A stretch of DNA of 64,000 nt, taken from NCBI RefSeq assembly GCF_040730185.1, contig NZ_CP160402.1, positions 5,394,001 through 5,458,000 of the forward strand. The letters run 5' to 3'. This document shows, piece by piece, positions 43,236-53,096 of this stretch (position 1 is the first letter of the stretch; the number at the start of each line of letters is the position of its first letter). The translations under genes and the position numbers were made by a program. The notes under the pieces were generated by a model, which had not been told where the DNA came from, ran no database searches, and worked only from the letters and a program-made list of their open reading frames with translations. This DNA is from Streptomyces sp. Je 1-332 (GTDB taxonomy: Bacteria; Actinomycetota; Actinomycetes; Streptomycetales; Streptomycetaceae).

Positions 43236-43296
43236 GCGAACCAGCCTAGCAGGCGAGATGCCTAACTCCCGACGAGGTGTGACTTTGGATGTCCGC

Positions 43297-43324
43297 TTGA
43301 CTTAGACAAAGTCCATCGTAGGAT
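43297..43324 (+). promoter_or_regulatory. Catalase promoter with a CatR-box-like inverted repeat
   Basis: TTGACT (43297-43302), a 16-base spacer and TAGGAT (43319-43324) form the promoter. The inverted repeat GACTT-AGACA-AAGTC (43299-43313) overlaps the -35 and spacer, where a repressor would block RNA polymerase. It is AT-richer than its surroundings, as Fur-family boxes are. Confidence 0.7.
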
Positions 43325-43379
43325 CGAGTTCAGCGAAACCCAAGGACAGGACTTGCAGGAAATGACGCAGGAGGCGCAC

Positions 43380-44831
43380 GTGACGCAGGGACCGCTCACC
43401 ACGGAGGCCGGCGCGCCGGTCGCCGACAACCAGAACAGCGAGACCGCTGGTGTCGGCGGTCCGGTTCTCGTCCAGGACCAGGCGCTGCTCGAGAAGCTCG
43501 CGCACTTCAACCGCGAGCGCATCCCGGAGCGCATCGTCCACGCGCGTGGCGCCGGTGCGTACGGCACCTTCACGCTGACCCGCGACGTCTCGCAGTGGAC
43601 GCGTGCGAAGTTTCTCTCCGAGGTCGGCAAGCAGACGGAGACCTTCCTCCGGTTCTCCACCGTGGCCGGCAACCTCGGCTCCGCCGACGCCGTGCGCGAC
43701 CCCCGTGGCTTCGCCCTGAAGTTCTACACGGAGGAGGGGAACTACGACCTGGTCGGGAACAACACCCCCGTCTTCTTCATCAAGGACGCCATCAAGTTCC
43801 CCGACTTCATCCACACGCAGAAGCGCGACCCGTACACGGGCTCGCAGGAGGCCGACAACGTGTGGGACTTCTGGGGTCTGAGCCCCGAGTCGACCCACCA
43901 GGTCACCTGGCTCTTCGGCGACCGCGGCATCCCGGCGACGCTGCGCCACATGAACGGGTACGGCTCGCACACGTACCAGTGGAACAACGAGGCCGGCGAG
44001 GTCTTCTGGGTCAAGTACCACTTCAAGACCGACCAGGGGATCAAGAACCTCACCACGGACGAGGCCAACCAGATGTCCGGCATGGACCCGGACTCCCACC
44101 AGCGCGACCTGCGCGAGGCCATCGAGCGCGGTGAGTTCCCGTCCTGGACCGTGCAGGTGCAGATCATGCCGGCGGCCGAAGCGGCGACGTACCGTTTCAA
44201 CCCGTTCGACCTCACCAAGGTGTGGCCGCACGAGGACTACCCGCCGATCGAGATCGGCAAGCTGGAGCTCAACCGCAACCCGGAGAACATTTTCGCCGAG
44301 GTCGAGCAGAGCATCTTCTCGCCCGCGCACTTCGTTCCCGGCATCGGTCCCTCCCCGGACAAGATGCTCCAGGGCCGCCTCTTCGCGTACGGCGACGCGC
44401 ACCGCTACCGCGTCGGCATCAACGCCGACCACCTGCCGGTGAACCGCCCGCACGCCACCGAGGCGCGCACCAACTCGCGTGACGGCGCGCTGTACGACGG
44501 CCGCCACAAGGGCACGAAGAACTACGAGCCGAACTCCTTCGGCGGCCCGTTCCAGACGGACCGGCCGCTCTGGGTGACCACTCCGGTCAGCGGTGGCACG
44601 GGCAACCACGAGGCGCCCTCGCACGCCGAGGACAACGACTTCGTGCAGGCGGGCAACCTCTACCGCAAGATGTCCGAGGACGAGAAGACGCGTCTGATCG
44701 ACAACCTCGCGGGCAACATCGCGGGTGTCTCGCGCGACGACATCGCCGAGCGGGCGATCAACAACTTCCGTCAGGCTGACGGCGACTTCGGCAAGCGTCT
44801 CGAGGCCGCGGTCCAGGCCCTTCGCGGCTGA
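43380..44831 (+). CDS. katA: Monofunctional heme catalase (peroxide-induced vegetative catalase)
   Basis: Catalase converts hydrogen peroxide to water and oxygen (EC 1.11.1.6). The 483-residue small-subunit enzyme has the active-site His in [12 protein letters not shown], the Asn in [13 protein letters not shown], and the heme-ligand Tyr in [15 protein letters not shown] choose GTG 43380, with GGAGG 7 bases upstream and agreement with the usual N-terminus; ATG 43362 and TTG 43353 are in-frame alternatives. It is the catA counterpart of S. coelicolor, regulated by the divergent CatR through the box at 43299-43313. Confidence 0.93.
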   Translation: MTQGPLTTEAGAPVADNQNSETAGVGGPVLVQDQALLEKLAHFNRERIPERIVHARGAGAYGTFTLTRDVSQWTRAKFLSEVGKQTETFLRFSTVAGNLGSADAVRDPRGFALKFYTEEGNYDLVGNNTPVFFIKDAIKFPDFIHTQKRDPYTGSQEADNVWDFWGLSPESTHQVTWLFGDRGIPATLRHMNGYGSHTYQWNNEAGEVFWVKYHFKTDQGIKNLTTDEANQMSGMDPDSHQRDLREAIERGEFPSWTVQVQIMPAAEAATYRFNPFDLTKVWPHEDYPPIEIGKLELNRNPENIFAEVEQSIFSPAHFVPGIGPSPDKMLQGRLFAYGDAHRYRVGINADHLPVNRPHATEARTNSRDGALYDGRHKGTKNYEPNSFGGPFQTDRPLWVTTPVSGGTGNHEAPSHAEDNDFVQAGNLYRKMSEDEKTRLIDNLAGNIAGVSRDDIAERAINNFRQADGDFGKRLEAAVQALRG

Positions 44832-44863
44832 GACCGTTCGTCGTGGCTCCCTTCGGGGAGGAA

Positions 44864-44908
44864 GGCGGGCCGGTTCCCTTCGGGGGTCCGGCCCGCCCTC
44901 TTTCGTTT
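44864..44908. terminator. Catalase terminator
   Basis: GGCGGGCCGG (44864-44873) pairs with CCGGCCCGCC (44888-44897), followed by CTCTTTCGTTT; a classical intrinsic terminator between convergent genes. Confidence 0.8.
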
Positions 44909-44919
44909 CCGGGGTGCGC

Positions 44920-45321
44920 TCAGACCGTCAGGGATGCCCCGTGACGCCTGCTCGGCGCCCAGCAGCGGATGATGTCGCGGACCGAGACGATGCCGGACGG
45001 TTCGTTCCCGTCCATCACGATCAGGTGCCGGAAGCCGCCGTGCGACATGGCGTCGGCGGCCTCCTCCAGGGTCCATGAGGGGGCGGCGAAGACGACATCG
45101 GTCGTGGTGTGGGTGCCGGCGGTCTCGGTGTCGGGGTTCTGGCCGAGCCCCAGCGAGATGAGGACGTCGCGCTCGGTCAGGATTCCCAGACCGGAGTTGT
45201 CGGAGTCGAGGACGACGGCCGCGCCGACGCGGCGCGTCGACATCAGGCGGGCCGCCTGGCGCAGTGTGTGGGCGGGACCGATGGTGAGGACCACCGTGCT
45301 CATGGCGTCGCGGACGAGCAT
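44920..45321 (-). CDS. CBS-domain-pair protein
   Basis: A 133-residue protein made only of two CBS domains (VRDAMSTVVLTIGPAHTLRQ, then APSWTLEEAADAMSHGGFRH). Such pairs bind adenosine nucleotides and regulate a partner protein that is not evident here. ATG 45321 is the first plausible start; an AGGAGG site is present, but 12 bases upstream. Confidence 0.87.
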   Translation of the reverse strand: MLVRDAMSTVVLTIGPAHTLRQAARLMSTRRVGAAVVLDSDNSGLGILTERDVLISLGLGQNPDTETAGTHTTTDVVFAAPSWTLEEAADAMSHGGFRHLIVMDGNEPSGIVSVRDIIRCWAPSRRHGASLTV

Positions 45322-45489
45322 GGGCTTGAGCCACCTCCTGAGTGGACCGCAAGAGAAGCGATTCACAAGTTCACAAGTGGGGGGACTCTCAGAGTCGCAG
45401 CCCTGCCCGTCCTCAACAAGGGGGCGCGTGCTGCCGGTTCAGGGCGCGCGAACCAAGGCGCGCGCCTCGGACGCGAGGAGTGCGAGCCG

Positions 45490-46290
45490 TCAGTAGCGCT
45501 GGTTGAGGTAGCCGAGCAGCTCGTCGTGGAGCAGGCCGTTCGACGCGGCGGCGTTGCCGCTGTGCGGGCCCGGGGCGCCGTCGAGGCCGGTGAAGCTGCC
45601 GCCCGCCTCGGTCACGATGATCGCGGTCGCCGCCATGTCCCAGAGCGAGAGCTCGGGCTCCGCGCAGAGGTCGACCGAGCCCTCGGCGACCATCATGTAC
45701 GGCCAGAAGTCGCCGTACCCCCGGGTGCGCCAGACCGCGCGCGTGAGGTCCATGAACCCGTCGAGGCGGCCCTGCTCCTCCCAGCCTGTGAGCGAGGAGT
45801 ACGCGAACGAGGCGTCCTGGAGCCGCGAGACCTTGGAGGCGTGGATCCTGGTCGCGGAGGTCAGGCTGCGGCCGGTGTAGGCCCCGGCGCCCTTCGCCGC
45901 CCACCAGCGGCGGCCGAGCGCGGGCGCCGAAACGACACCCACCACCGGCTGGAAGCCGCCCTCGCCCGCCTCCATCAGTGAGATCAGCGTGGCCCAGACC
46001 GGCACCCCGCGTACGTAGTTCTTGGTGCCGTCGATCGGGTCGATCACCCAGCGGCGCGGGCCCGTGCCCTCGACGCCGAACTCCTCGCCGAGGATCGCGT
46101 CGCGCGGCCGGCCCCGCTTCAGGTTCGAGCGGATCAGCTCCTCGGCCGTTTTGTCCGCCTCGCTCACCGGCGTCATGTCCGGCTTGGTCTCGACCTTGAG
46201 GTCGAGAGCCTTGAACCGGTCCATCGTCGCGGCGTCGGCGGCGTCCGCGAGGACATGGGCAAGACGCAGATCATCGTGGTAGTCGGGCAT
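45490..46290 (-). CDS. hisN: Histidinol-phosphatase HisN (inositol-monophosphatase type)
   Basis: This enzyme dephosphorylates histidinol phosphate in histidine synthesis. The 266-residue Mg-dependent phosphatase has the IMPase motifs [30 protein letters not shown] and [17 protein letters not shown]. HisN-type assignment rests on the family specific to actinobacteria and on the conserved position near aroA-rsgA in Streptomyces. A TACTGT -10 lies 6 bases before the ATG (46290), implying a leaderless message. Confidence 0.88.
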   Translation of the reverse strand: MPDYHDDLRLAHVLADAADAATMDRFKALDLKVETKPDMTPVSEADKTAEELIRSNLKRGRPRDAILGEEFGVEGTGPRRWVIDPIDGTKNYVRGVPVWATLISLMEAGEGGFQPVVGVVSAPALGRRWWAAKGAGAYTGRSLTSATRIHASKVSRLQDASFAYSSLTGWEEQGRLDGFMDLTRAVWRTRGYGDFWPYMMVAEGSVDLCAEPELSLWDMAATAIIVTEAGGSFTGLDGAPGPHSGNAAASNGLLHDELLGYLNQRY

Positions 46291-46452
46291 GAGTGAACAG
46301 TATCGATCTCGTTGTGCCTGAGCCACAGCGCCGTATGTCCGGGCCGTTCCGGGACATGACGCATACCGTTCCGGGTCGCGCCGGGGCTATTGACACCGCT
46401 CCCGAGCCCGTCAACTCTGGCCGCAGAGCCGCTTCGGCCCCGGGAGGCGACG

Positions 46453-47058
46453 ATGCCTGCGGCACGGGAATCCCTACTGGACGCGGCCCGCGTGGCGCTC
46501 GCCGGCCGACCGTGGCCGCGCGTCCGCATGGTCGACGTCGCGGCCACCGCCGGGGTGTCCCGGCAGACCCTCTACAACGAGTTCGGCAGCAAGGACGGCC
46601 TCGCCCGCGCCCTGCTCCGGCGCGAGACCGACGCGTATCTGCACGGCGTGGAGCGGGCGTTGGCCATGGTGGGCGGCCCGGAGGACCGGCTCGCCGCCGT
46701 GGGCGCGTGGACCATCGCCGCCGCCCACGGCAGCGACCTCACGCGGGCGATGCTCACCGGCTGCTGGAGCGAACGCCTGCCCGCGCCGAGCAGGCCCGGG
46801 GTCTTGGCCTCAGCCGTACCGGCACAGCGGCGCGCGGACGCGGGCATCCCCTCGCCCGCCGAACTGCTCGCCCTCGTCCGGGACAAGGCGGTGAACGCGC
46901 TGGACGGCAGTGCGCGGCCGAAGGACACCCAGGAGCTGGCCATGGCCTGCGAGAGCGCCGTACGGATGGCGCTGTCGTACGTCGTCGCTCCCTCGTCGGC
47001 GGGTGCGGACCCCGTGGAACTCGTGCGCGGGGCCCTCGGGCGCTGGATCAACGCATGA
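46453..47058 (+). CDS. TetR-family transcriptional regulator
   Basis: A 201-residue regulator with an N-terminal TetR HTH (VDVAATAGVSRQTLYNEFGSKDGL) and a helical ligand domain. GGGAGG stands 6 bases before ATG 46453. It is convergent with the SMR transporter gene, which may be its target, although no operator is recognised. Confidence 0.87.
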   Translation: MPAARESLLDAARVALAGRPWPRVRMVDVAATAGVSRQTLYNEFGSKDGLARALLRRETDAYLHGVERALAMVGGPEDRLAAVGAWTIAAAHGSDLTRAMLTGCWSERLPAPSRPGVLASAVPAQRRADAGIPSPAELLALVRDKAVNALDGSARPKDTQELAMACESAVRMALSYVVAPSSAGADPVELVRGALGRWINA

Positions 47059-47076
47059 GACCCCTGTGGTGACGTT

Positions 47077-47400
47077 CTAGTGCGCGGAGCCCGAGAGCTG
47101 CAGGCCGATGACGCCCGCGACGACCAGCGAGATGGAGACGATCTTGAGCGTGGAGACCACGTCACCGAGGAAGATCATTCCGTAGATCGCGGTGCCCGCG
47201 GCGCCGATGCCCGTCCAGACCGCGTAGGCGGGACCCACGTCGAGCTTGCGCAGCGCGAGCGTGAGCAGACCGAAGCTGCCCAGGGCGAAGGCCGCGAAGG
47301 TGATCGTCGGCCAGAGCCGGGTGAAGCCGTGCGAGAGCTTGAGGCAGACCGCGAAACCGGTCTCCAGGAACCCCGCGACGATGACCAGCAGCCACGCCAT
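47077..47400 (-). CDS. Small multidrug resistance (SMR) transporter, SugE/Gdx-like
   Basis: A 107-residue, four-helix membrane exporter. The essential Glu13 is present (VAGFLETGFAVCLKLSHGFT), as is AYAVWTGIGAAGTAIYG. The KLSHGFTRLWP segment favours the SugE/Gdx guanidinium-exporter subgroup over QacE. GGGAGG lies 8 bases before the ATG. No guanidine riboswitch is evident upstream. SMR pumps act as dual-topology dimers; only one gene is present, consistent with a homodimer. Confidence 0.88.
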   Translation of the reverse strand: MAWLLVIVAGFLETGFAVCLKLSHGFTRLWPTITFAAFALGSFGLLTLALRKLDVGPAYAVWTGIGAAGTAIYGMIFLGDVVSTLKIVSISLVVAGVIGLQLSGSAH

Positions 47401-47509
47401 GTTTCTGCCTCCCGCAACCGTACGCTCGGTGACCGCTTCGCCTGGCTTGGAGCAGGCATGGTGCGATTATGCCTTTGCCACCGGTCCCCGGGCGCAAACA
47501 ACGGCGAGG

Positions 47510-48523
47510 TCAGTCGTCCTCGCGTCGCTCACGGGTGGCGAGGAGCCTGCGTAGTGAGTAGAGCCGCGCGGGGTCCGCGTGACCCTGCTCCACCCACGTG
47601 TCGAGCGCGCAGTCCGGTTCGTCGTGGCTGCACGCGCGCGGGCACTCCTCCGTCCCCGGCACCAGATCGGGGAAGGCGAGGATGACGCGGGACGGGTCCA
47701 CGTGGTGCAGGCCGAAGGACCGCACGCCGGGCGTGTCGATCACCCAGCCGCCGGGTGAGTCCGCCAGCGGGAGCGCTAGCGCCGACGTGGTGGTGTGCCG
47801 GCCACGGCCCGTGACGGCGTTGACGTGCCCGGTGCTGCGCCGGCGCTCCTCGGGGACCAGGGCGTTCACCAGCGTCGTCTTGCCGACACCGGAGTGCCCG
47901 ACGAACGCGGTGACCTTGCCGTCGAGCACTTCGTGCACCCGGGCGAGTTCCGCGCTGTCGGTGAACTCCTCGCGGCTGGTGACCACGTAGGGCATGTCGA
48001 GCGTGGAGTAGGTCTCCAGGATCTTGTCGGCGGACGCCAGGTCGGACTTGGTCAGGACGAGGAGCGGCGTGAGACCGCCGTCGTACGCCGCCACGATGCA
48101 GCGGTCGATCAGGCGCGTGCGCGGCTCCGGATCGGCGAGCGCGGTGACGATGGCCAGCTGGTCGGCGTTGGCGACGACCACCCGCTCGTACGGGTCGTCG
48201 TCGTCGGCCGTGCGCCGCAGGACCGACGTACGCGGCGAGATGCGCACGATGCGCGCGAGGGTGTCCTTCTTGCCGGAGAGATCACCGACGAGCGAGACCC
48301 GGTCGCCCACCACGGCGGCCTTGCGGCCCAGTTCGCGGGCCTTCATGGCCATCACGATCCGGTCGTCGACCAGAACCGTCAGACGGCCTCGGTCGACGGT
48401 CAGGACCATGCCGTCGGACGCGTCCTCGTGCTTGGGCCTGATGTGGGTGCGCGGGCGGTTGCCCTTGCGGTTGGGGCGGACGCGGATGTCGTCCTCGTCG
48501 GGGTTCTTTCCGTAGCGGCGCAT
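47510..48523 (-). CDS. rsgA: Ribosome small-subunit GTPase RsgA (YjeQ)
   Basis: RsgA assists maturation of the 30S subunit. The 337-residue protein has an N-terminal OB-fold, a circularly permuted GTPase domain with TKSD (G4) before GHSGVGKTT (G1) and DTPGVRSF (G3), and a C-terminal zinc motif CPRACSHDEPDCAL. It is 16 bases downstream of aroA on the same strand, and the two are probably co-transcribed. Confidence 0.93.
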   Translation of the reverse strand: MRRYGKNPDEDDIRVRPNRKGNRPRTHIRPKHEDASDGMVLTVDRGRLTVLVDDRIVMAMKARELGRKAAVVGDRVSLVGDLSGKKDTLARIVRISPRTSVLRRTADDDDPYERVVVANADQLAIVTALADPEPRTRLIDRCIVAAYDGGLTPLLVLTKSDLASADKILETYSTLDMPYVVTSREEFTDSAELARVHEVLDGKVTAFVGHSGVGKTTLVNALVPEERRRSTGHVNAVTGRGRHTTTSALALPLADSPGGWVIDTPGVRSFGLHHVDPSRVILAFPDLVPGTEECPRACSHDEPDCALDTWVEQGHADPARLYSLRRLLATRERREDD

Positions 48524-48539
48524 GTCCTGGATCCGCCCG

Positions 48540-49856
48540 TCAGTTCCCGAGCATTCCGGTCCAGAGGTCGGGGAAGTCGGGCAGCGTCTTCGCCGTCGTC
48601 GCCACGTTCTCGATCTGTACGCCCTCCACCGCCAGGCCGATGATCGCGCCGGCGGTGGCCATGCGGTGGTCGTCGTACGTGTGGAAGATCCCGCCGTGCA
48701 GGCGGCGCGGACGGATGTGCAGTCCGTCGGCGGTCTCGGTGACGTCGCCGCCGAGTTCGTTGATCTCCTTGGTGAGGGCAGCCAGGCGGTCCGTCTCGTG
48801 CAGCCGCAGGTGGGCGACGCCGCGCAGGGTCGAGGGGGAGTCGGCGAGGGCCGCGACGGCCGCGATGCCGGGGGTGAGCTCGCCGACCTCGCTCAGATCC
48901 ACGTCGATGCCGTGGATCGAGCCGGAGCCGGTGAACACGAGCCCCTGCTCGGTCAGTTCGCAGGAACCGCCCATTTCGGTGAAGATCTCCCGCAGCTTGT
49001 CGCCGGGCTGCGTGGTGTGCGCGGGCCAGTCGGGGACGGTGACGCGGCCGCCGGTGACCAGGGCCGCCGCCAGGAACGGCTGGGCGTTGGAGAGGTCCGG
49101 CTCGACGGTCAGATCACGGCCGAGCAGCGCGCCGGGGGTGACCCGCCACACGTTCGGCTCGCCGCCCGACTCCGGGGTGTCCACCTGGGCGCCGACCGCG
49201 CGGAGCATGTCGACGGTCATCCGGATGTGCGGCATGGAGGGCAGGGCGGAGCCGATGTGACGCACCTCGACACCCTGGTTGAAACGCGGGCCCGAGAGCA
49301 GCAGGGCGCTCACGAACTGGGAGGACGAGGAGGCGTCGATCTCGACGGGGCCGCCGTCCAGGGCGCCGCCGCCGTGCACGGTCAGCGGCAGCGCACCGCG
49401 GCTGTCGTCGTCGATGCGGGCACCGAGCACGCGCAGGGCGTCGATCACGCCGTTCAGCGGCCGCTCGTACGAACGGGGGTCGCCGTCGAAGCGGATCGGG
49501 CCGTCGGCGAGGGCGGCGACCGGGGGGAGGAAGCGCATGACCGTGCCCGCGTTGCCGACGTCCACCGTGGCGGGGCCGTGCAGGCCGGAGGGGATGATCC
49601 GCCAGGCCTCACCGGAGCCGTCCGGACCGACGCCTTCCTCGATGCCGACGCCGAGCGCGCGCAGGGCGCCTGCCATCAGGAGGGTGTCGCGGGAGCGCAG
49701 CGGGCGGCGCAGCCAGCCGGGCTCGGCGGCGAGGGCGGCGAGGACGAGACCGCGGTTGGTGACCGATTTGGACCCGGGCACATGGACCGTCGCGGCGACG
49801 GCTCCGCTCGCGTGCGGGGCTGGCCAGAGGGTGCTGTGCGCTGGGTTCACGGTCAT
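48540..49856 (-). CDS. aroA: 3-phosphoshikimate 1-carboxyvinyltransferase (EPSP synthase)
   Basis: AroA joins PEP and shikimate-3-phosphate in aromatic amino-acid synthesis. The 438-residue protein shows the PEP/S3P-binding motifs [35 protein letters not shown] and [11 protein letters not shown]. The active-site strand is [12 protein letters not shown] rather than the E. coli-type LGNAGTAMRPL. ATG 49856 follows a GTGGGGG tract. Upstream, 42 bases away, ends the co-oriented M50-like gene. Confidence 0.93.
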   Translation of the reverse strand: MTVNPAHSTLWPAPHASGAVAATVHVPGSKSVTNRGLVLAALAAEPGWLRRPLRSRDTLLMAGALRALGVGIEEGVGPDGSGEAWRIIPSGLHGPATVDVGNAGTVMRFLPPVAALADGPIRFDGDPRSYERPLNGVIDALRVLGARIDDDSRGALPLTVHGGGALDGGPVEIDASSSSQFVSALLLSGPRFNQGVEVRHIGSALPSMPHIRMTVDMLRAVGAQVDTPESGGEPNVWRVTPGALLGRDLTVEPDLSNAQPFLAAALVTGGRVTVPDWPAHTTQPGDKLREIFTEMGGSCELTEQGLVFTGSGSIHGIDVDLSEVGELTPGIAAVAALADSPSTLRGVAHLRLHETDRLAALTKEINELGGDVTETADGLHIRPRRLHGGIFHTYDDHRMATAGAIIGLAVEGVQIENVATTAKTLPDFPDLWTGMLGN

Positions 49857-49897
49857 GCCCCCACTTTAGTGGCAGACAGCGGAGGGGTCGTGGCTGC

Positions 49898-50632
49898 TCA
49901 GAGGCCGAGCAGCCACCGCGCGCCGCCTATCAGCGAGCACAGCGAGACGGCGTGGAAGAGGAAGAGCCACATCCCCGCCGGGACGTGCGTGAGCCGCGAC
50001 AGCTGGTCGGCGTCCGAGTCGCCCGCGCCGCCGCGCCTGCGCTTGGACTGCAGCTCGAAGGCGGGGCGTACGCCGCCCAGGAGCAGGAACCACACCACCA
50101 CGTACGCGAAGGCCGCCTGCACCTGCGAGCTGGTCAGCCAGGAGACCAGCAGGAACGTGCCGCCGGTGAGGATCACCGTGAGGGCGCCGTACGCGTTCCG
50201 GATCATGACGAGCATCACGACGAGCAGCGCCGTCGCGATCCACAGGAAGGCGGTGATGTGGTCGGCGGCGAGGAGGGCGGCGCCGGTGAGGCCGAGCAGG
50301 GGCGGCGCGGTGTAGCCCGAGGCGGCGGTCAGGATCATGCCGAGGCCGGTGGGCTTGCCGCGGGAAACGGTGAGGCCGCTGGTGTCGGAGTGCAGCCTGA
50401 TGCCGTCGAGGCGGCGGCCCGTCAGCAGGGCGACCAGGCCGTGGCCGCCCTCGTGCGCGATGGTGATCGCGTTGCGGGCCACGCGCCAGATGCCGTGCGG
50501 CAGGACGACCGCCAGCGCTACGACGCCGGTGGCGATCACCAGCCACTCGTCGGGGGCCGCCTGTGTGCCGAAGACCCGGTCCCAGAGGTCGGTCAGGCTG
50601 GCGGTCGCGGTTATTTCCATTGCTGGTGCCAT
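49898..50632 (-). CDS. M50-family-like membrane metallopeptidase
   Basis: A 244-residue protein with about six membrane helices and an intramembrane zinc motif HEGGH (ITIAHEGGHGLVALL). The second motif usual in site-2 proteases is not obvious, so it belongs to the M50B-like group of unknown substrate. ATG 50632 is chosen, with GAGGAG about 14 bases upstream; ATG 50620 is an alternative. It is divergent from the SRAP gene, with 49 bases between them. Confidence 0.82.
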   Translation of the reverse strand: MAPAMEITATASLTDLWDRVFGTQAAPDEWLVIATGVVALAVVLPHGIWRVARNAITIAHEGGHGLVALLTGRRLDGIRLHSDTSGLTVSRGKPTGLGMILTAASGYTAPPLLGLTGAALLAADHITAFLWIATALLVVMLVMIRNAYGALTVILTGGTFLLVSWLTSSQVQAAFAYVVVWFLLLGGVRPAFELQSKRRRGGAGDSDADQLSRLTHVPAGMWLFLFHAVSLCSLIGGARWLLGL

Positions 50633-50681
50633 GTTCTGGACCGGCTCCTCTGGTGGTACGGGGTCTGGCAGTCTGGCACGT

Positions 50682-51497
50682 ATGTGCGGACGGTATGCAT
50701 CGAGTCGTAGGCCCGAGGATCTCGCAGGAATCTTTGAGATCGAGAAGTGGGAGCCCGAGGAGGGCCTCGACCCCGATTTCAACGTGGCCCCCACCAAGGA
50801 GGTCTACGCGGTCCTGGACCGTCCTCTGAAAGACGCCGAGGACCCGAGTCCGGTTCGCCAGCTGCGCACACTCAAGTGGGGACTCGTCCCGTCCTGGTCC
50901 AAGACGCCCGAGGGCGGCGCCCGGATGATCAACGCCCGCGCCGAGACCGTGCACGAGAAGCCCTCCTACCGCCGGGCCTTCGCCTCCCGCCGCTGCGTCA
51001 TCCCCGCCGACGGCTATTACGAGTGGGTCACCGGCTCCGACGAGCGCGACCTTGAGGTCGAGGGCAAGAAGAAGCGCCCTCGCAAGCAGCCGTACTTCGT
51101 GACGCCCGCCGACGGCTCGGTCTTCGCGATGGCGGGGCTCTACGAGTTCTGGCGTGACAAGACGCTTCCCGACGAGCACCCCCTCGCCTGGTGGGTGACG
51201 TGCACGGTGATCACCACCGAGGCGGAGACCGCGCCCCTGGCGGTCGCGCCCGACGAAGGCCCGCGCTCGCTGGCCGACATCCACCCGCGGATGCCGCTGA
51301 TGCTCACGCCGGACCGCTGGGACGCCTGGCTCGACCCCTCGCGCACGGACGTCGAGGACCTGCGGCCGCTCCTGGAGCCGCCGCCGCACGGTCTGATGCG
51401 GGCCTTCCCGGTGTCGACGGCGGTCAGCAACGTACGCAACAACGGCCCGGAGCTGCTCAAGGAGCTGGAGGGGCCCGAGGAAGGCACACTCTTCTGA
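50682..51497 (+). CDS. SRAP-domain protein (HMCES/YedK type, abasic-site shield)
   Basis: A 271-residue SOS-response-associated peptidase fold that crosslinks to abasic sites in single-stranded DNA through Cys2. The protein starts MCGRYASS, so Cys2 is exposed after Met removal. Other active-site residues are present: Asn in RMINARAET, Glu in GYYEW and His in DIHPRMPLML. Similarity begins exactly at ATG 50682. The next gene begins one base after the stop. Confidence 0.92.
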   Translation: MCGRYASSRRPEDLAGIFEIEKWEPEEGLDPDFNVAPTKEVYAVLDRPLKDAEDPSPVRQLRTLKWGLVPSWSKTPEGGARMINARAETVHEKPSYRRAFASRRCVIPADGYYEWVTGSDERDLEVEGKKKRPRKQPYFVTPADGSVFAMAGLYEFWRDKTLPDEHPLAWWVTCTVITTEAETAPLAVAPDEGPRSLADIHPRMPLMLTPDRWDAWLDPSRTDVEDLRPLLEPPPHGLMRAFPVSTAVSNVRNNGPELLKELEGPEEGTLF

Positions 51498-51498
51498 T

Positions 51499-52140
51499 GT
51501 GACCAAGAGTGAGATCGCACCGACCGACGCGGGTGACGCACGCATCACCTGGCACCCCGCCCCGAAGAACAAGGCCCGCATGGTGCTGGCCCTCAGCCAC
51601 GGCGCCGGCGGCGGCATCGAGGCGCGGGACCTGCGGGCCATCGCCGCCGCCCTGCCCGCGCACGGCGTCACCGTCGCCCTGGTGGAGCAGCCCTGGCGCG
51701 TCGCGGGCAAGAAGCTGGCGCCGGCGCCGAAGACCCTGGACGCGGGATGGAGGGGCCTGTGGCCGGCGCTCACCAAACCGGGCCTCCCCGTGATCGCGGG
51801 CGGCCGCAGCGCCGGGGCCCGCGTGGCGTGCCGTACCGCCACCGAACTGGGCGCCGCCGCCGTGCTCGCCCTGAGCTTCCCGCTGCACCCGCCGGGCAAG
51901 CCGGAGAAGTCCCGCGCGGACGAGCTGCTCGGCGCCGGTGTGCCCACGCTCGTCGTGCAGGGCGGCAACGACCCCTTCGGGAAGCCCGCCGAGTTCCCCG
52001 AAGGGACGTACGAGATCGTCGAGATCCCCTACGGCGATCACGGCTTCGCGATCCCCAAGCGCGCCGACCTGACCGAGACCGAGGCCATGACGCGCATCAC
52101 GGATGGCGTCATCCGGTGGGCGGGAATGTTGGGTGCGTGA
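51499..52140 (+). CDS. Alpha/beta hydrolase (dienelactone hydrolase/KANL3-like)
   Basis: A 213-residue cytosolic hydrolase: [13 protein letters not shown] near the oxyanion hole, nucleophile elbow [10 protein letters not shown] (Ser), acid in [10 protein letters not shown] (Asp) and His in [12 protein letters not shown] 51499 lies one base after the SRAP stop, suggesting coupling. Its 3' end contains the sigR promoter p2. Substrate unknown. Confidence 0.83.
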   Translation: MTKSEIAPTDAGDARITWHPAPKNKARMVLALSHGAGGGIEARDLRAIAAALPAHGVTVALVEQPWRVAGKKLAPAPKTLDAGWRGLWPALTKPGLPVIAGGRSAGARVACRTATELGAAAVLALSFPLHPPGKPEKSRADELLGAGVPTLVVQGGNDPFGKPAEFPEGTYEIVEIPYGDHGFAIPKRADLTETEAMTRITDGVIRWAGMLGA

Positions 52141-52148
52141 CCTCTGTT
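52122..52148 (+). promoter_or_regulatory. SigR-dependent autoregulatory promoter (sigRp2-like)
   Basis: GGGAAT (52122-52127), exactly 18 bases, then GTT (52146-52148), matching the SigR consensus. It overlaps the end of the hydrolase gene and would start transcription near 52155, upstream of an in-frame ATG (52197) that yields an N-terminally extended SigR. Confidence 0.88.
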
Positions 52149-52415
52149 GTGCCGAACAGACGCCAAACGCTGTTCGTACGAGAGGAAGTCCGCCGCATGG
52201 GTTCGACCATCTGCCCGCCCGTCTCCCGCCACCGCCCTTCTGCGGACGGGCAGAACCCGGCACCTTCTTTTTCCCGCTCCAGCGCCTCTGACCTGGAATG
52301 GACGGTGCTGAGCGCGCCCAAGACCGCTCCTATTCGAGCGGCGGCGGGACCGGATCGTCGTCTATCCTCCGATTCGAGTGGGACTGCTTTTGGTCTCACC
52401 ACGTCTTTGGAGGAG

Positions 52416-53096
52416 GTGGGTCCGGTCACTGGGACCGACGCAGGGGCCGAGAACGGCCGGGCGGAGCGACCCGACGGAAGCGCCGAGACGTCTGCGGAGC
52501 GCACGGCCCGCTTCGAGCGGGACGCCCTGGGCTTCCTCGACCAGATGTACTCGGCGGCGCTGCGCATGACGCGCAACCCGGCGGACGCGGAGGACCTGGT
52601 GCAGGAGACCTACGCCAAGGCGTACGCGTCGTTCCACCAGTTCCGTGAGGGCACCAACCTCAAGGCGTGGCTGTACCGCATCCTCACCAACACGTTCATC
52701 AACTCGTACCGCAAGAAGCAGCGCGAGCCCCAGCGCAGCGCCGCCGAGGAGATCGAGGACTGGCAGCTCGCGCGCGCCGAGTCGCACATGTCCACCGGTC
52801 TGCGCTCGGCCGAGTCGCAGGCGCTCGATCACCTGCCGGATTCCGACGTGAAGTCCGCCCTGCAGGCGATCCCCGAGGAATTCCGCATCGCCGTCTATCT
52901 GGCCGACGTAGAGGGCTTTGCGTACAAGGAGATCGCGGACATCATGGGGACACCCATCGGTACGGTGATGTCCCGGTTGCACCGCGGCCGTCGCCAACTG
53001 CGCGGCATGCTCGAGGACTACGCCCGTGACCGCGGCCTCGTCCCCGCCGGCGCCGCGTCAGAGTCGTCGAACGAAGCGAAAGGCTCAGGCTCATGA
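52416..53096 (+). CDS. sigR: ECF sigma factor SigR (thiol-oxidative stress)
   Basis: SigR directs the disulfide-stress regulon and is held by the anti-sigma factor RsrA. The 226-residue form starts at GTG 52416 within a GGAGGAG tract and continues [13 protein letters not shown]. Region 2 ([36 protein letters not shown]) and region 4 ([27 protein letters not shown]) are complete. The frame stays open upstream to ATG 52197, with GAGAGGAAG 10 bases before it. That longer form (299 residues) corresponds to the unstable SigR-prime made from the SigR-dependent promoter. The stop overlaps the rsrA ATG (ATGA). Confidence 0.95.
   Translation: MGPVTGTDAGAENGRAERPDGSAETSAERTARFERDALGFLDQMYSAALRMTRNPADAEDLVQETYAKAYASFHQFREGTNLKAWLYRILTNTFINSYRKKQREPQRSAAEEIEDWQLARAESHMSTGLRSAESQALDHLPDSDVKSALQAIPEEFRIAVYLADVEGFAYKEIADIMGTPIGTVMSRLHRGRRQLRGMLEDYARDRGLVPAGAASESSNEAKGSGS

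Noticed and set aside
47401..47520. Guanidine riboswitch before the SugE/Gdx-like gene
   Set aside because: No ykkC, mini-ykkC or class III consensus could be found; only a short GCCTG/CAGGC stem is present.
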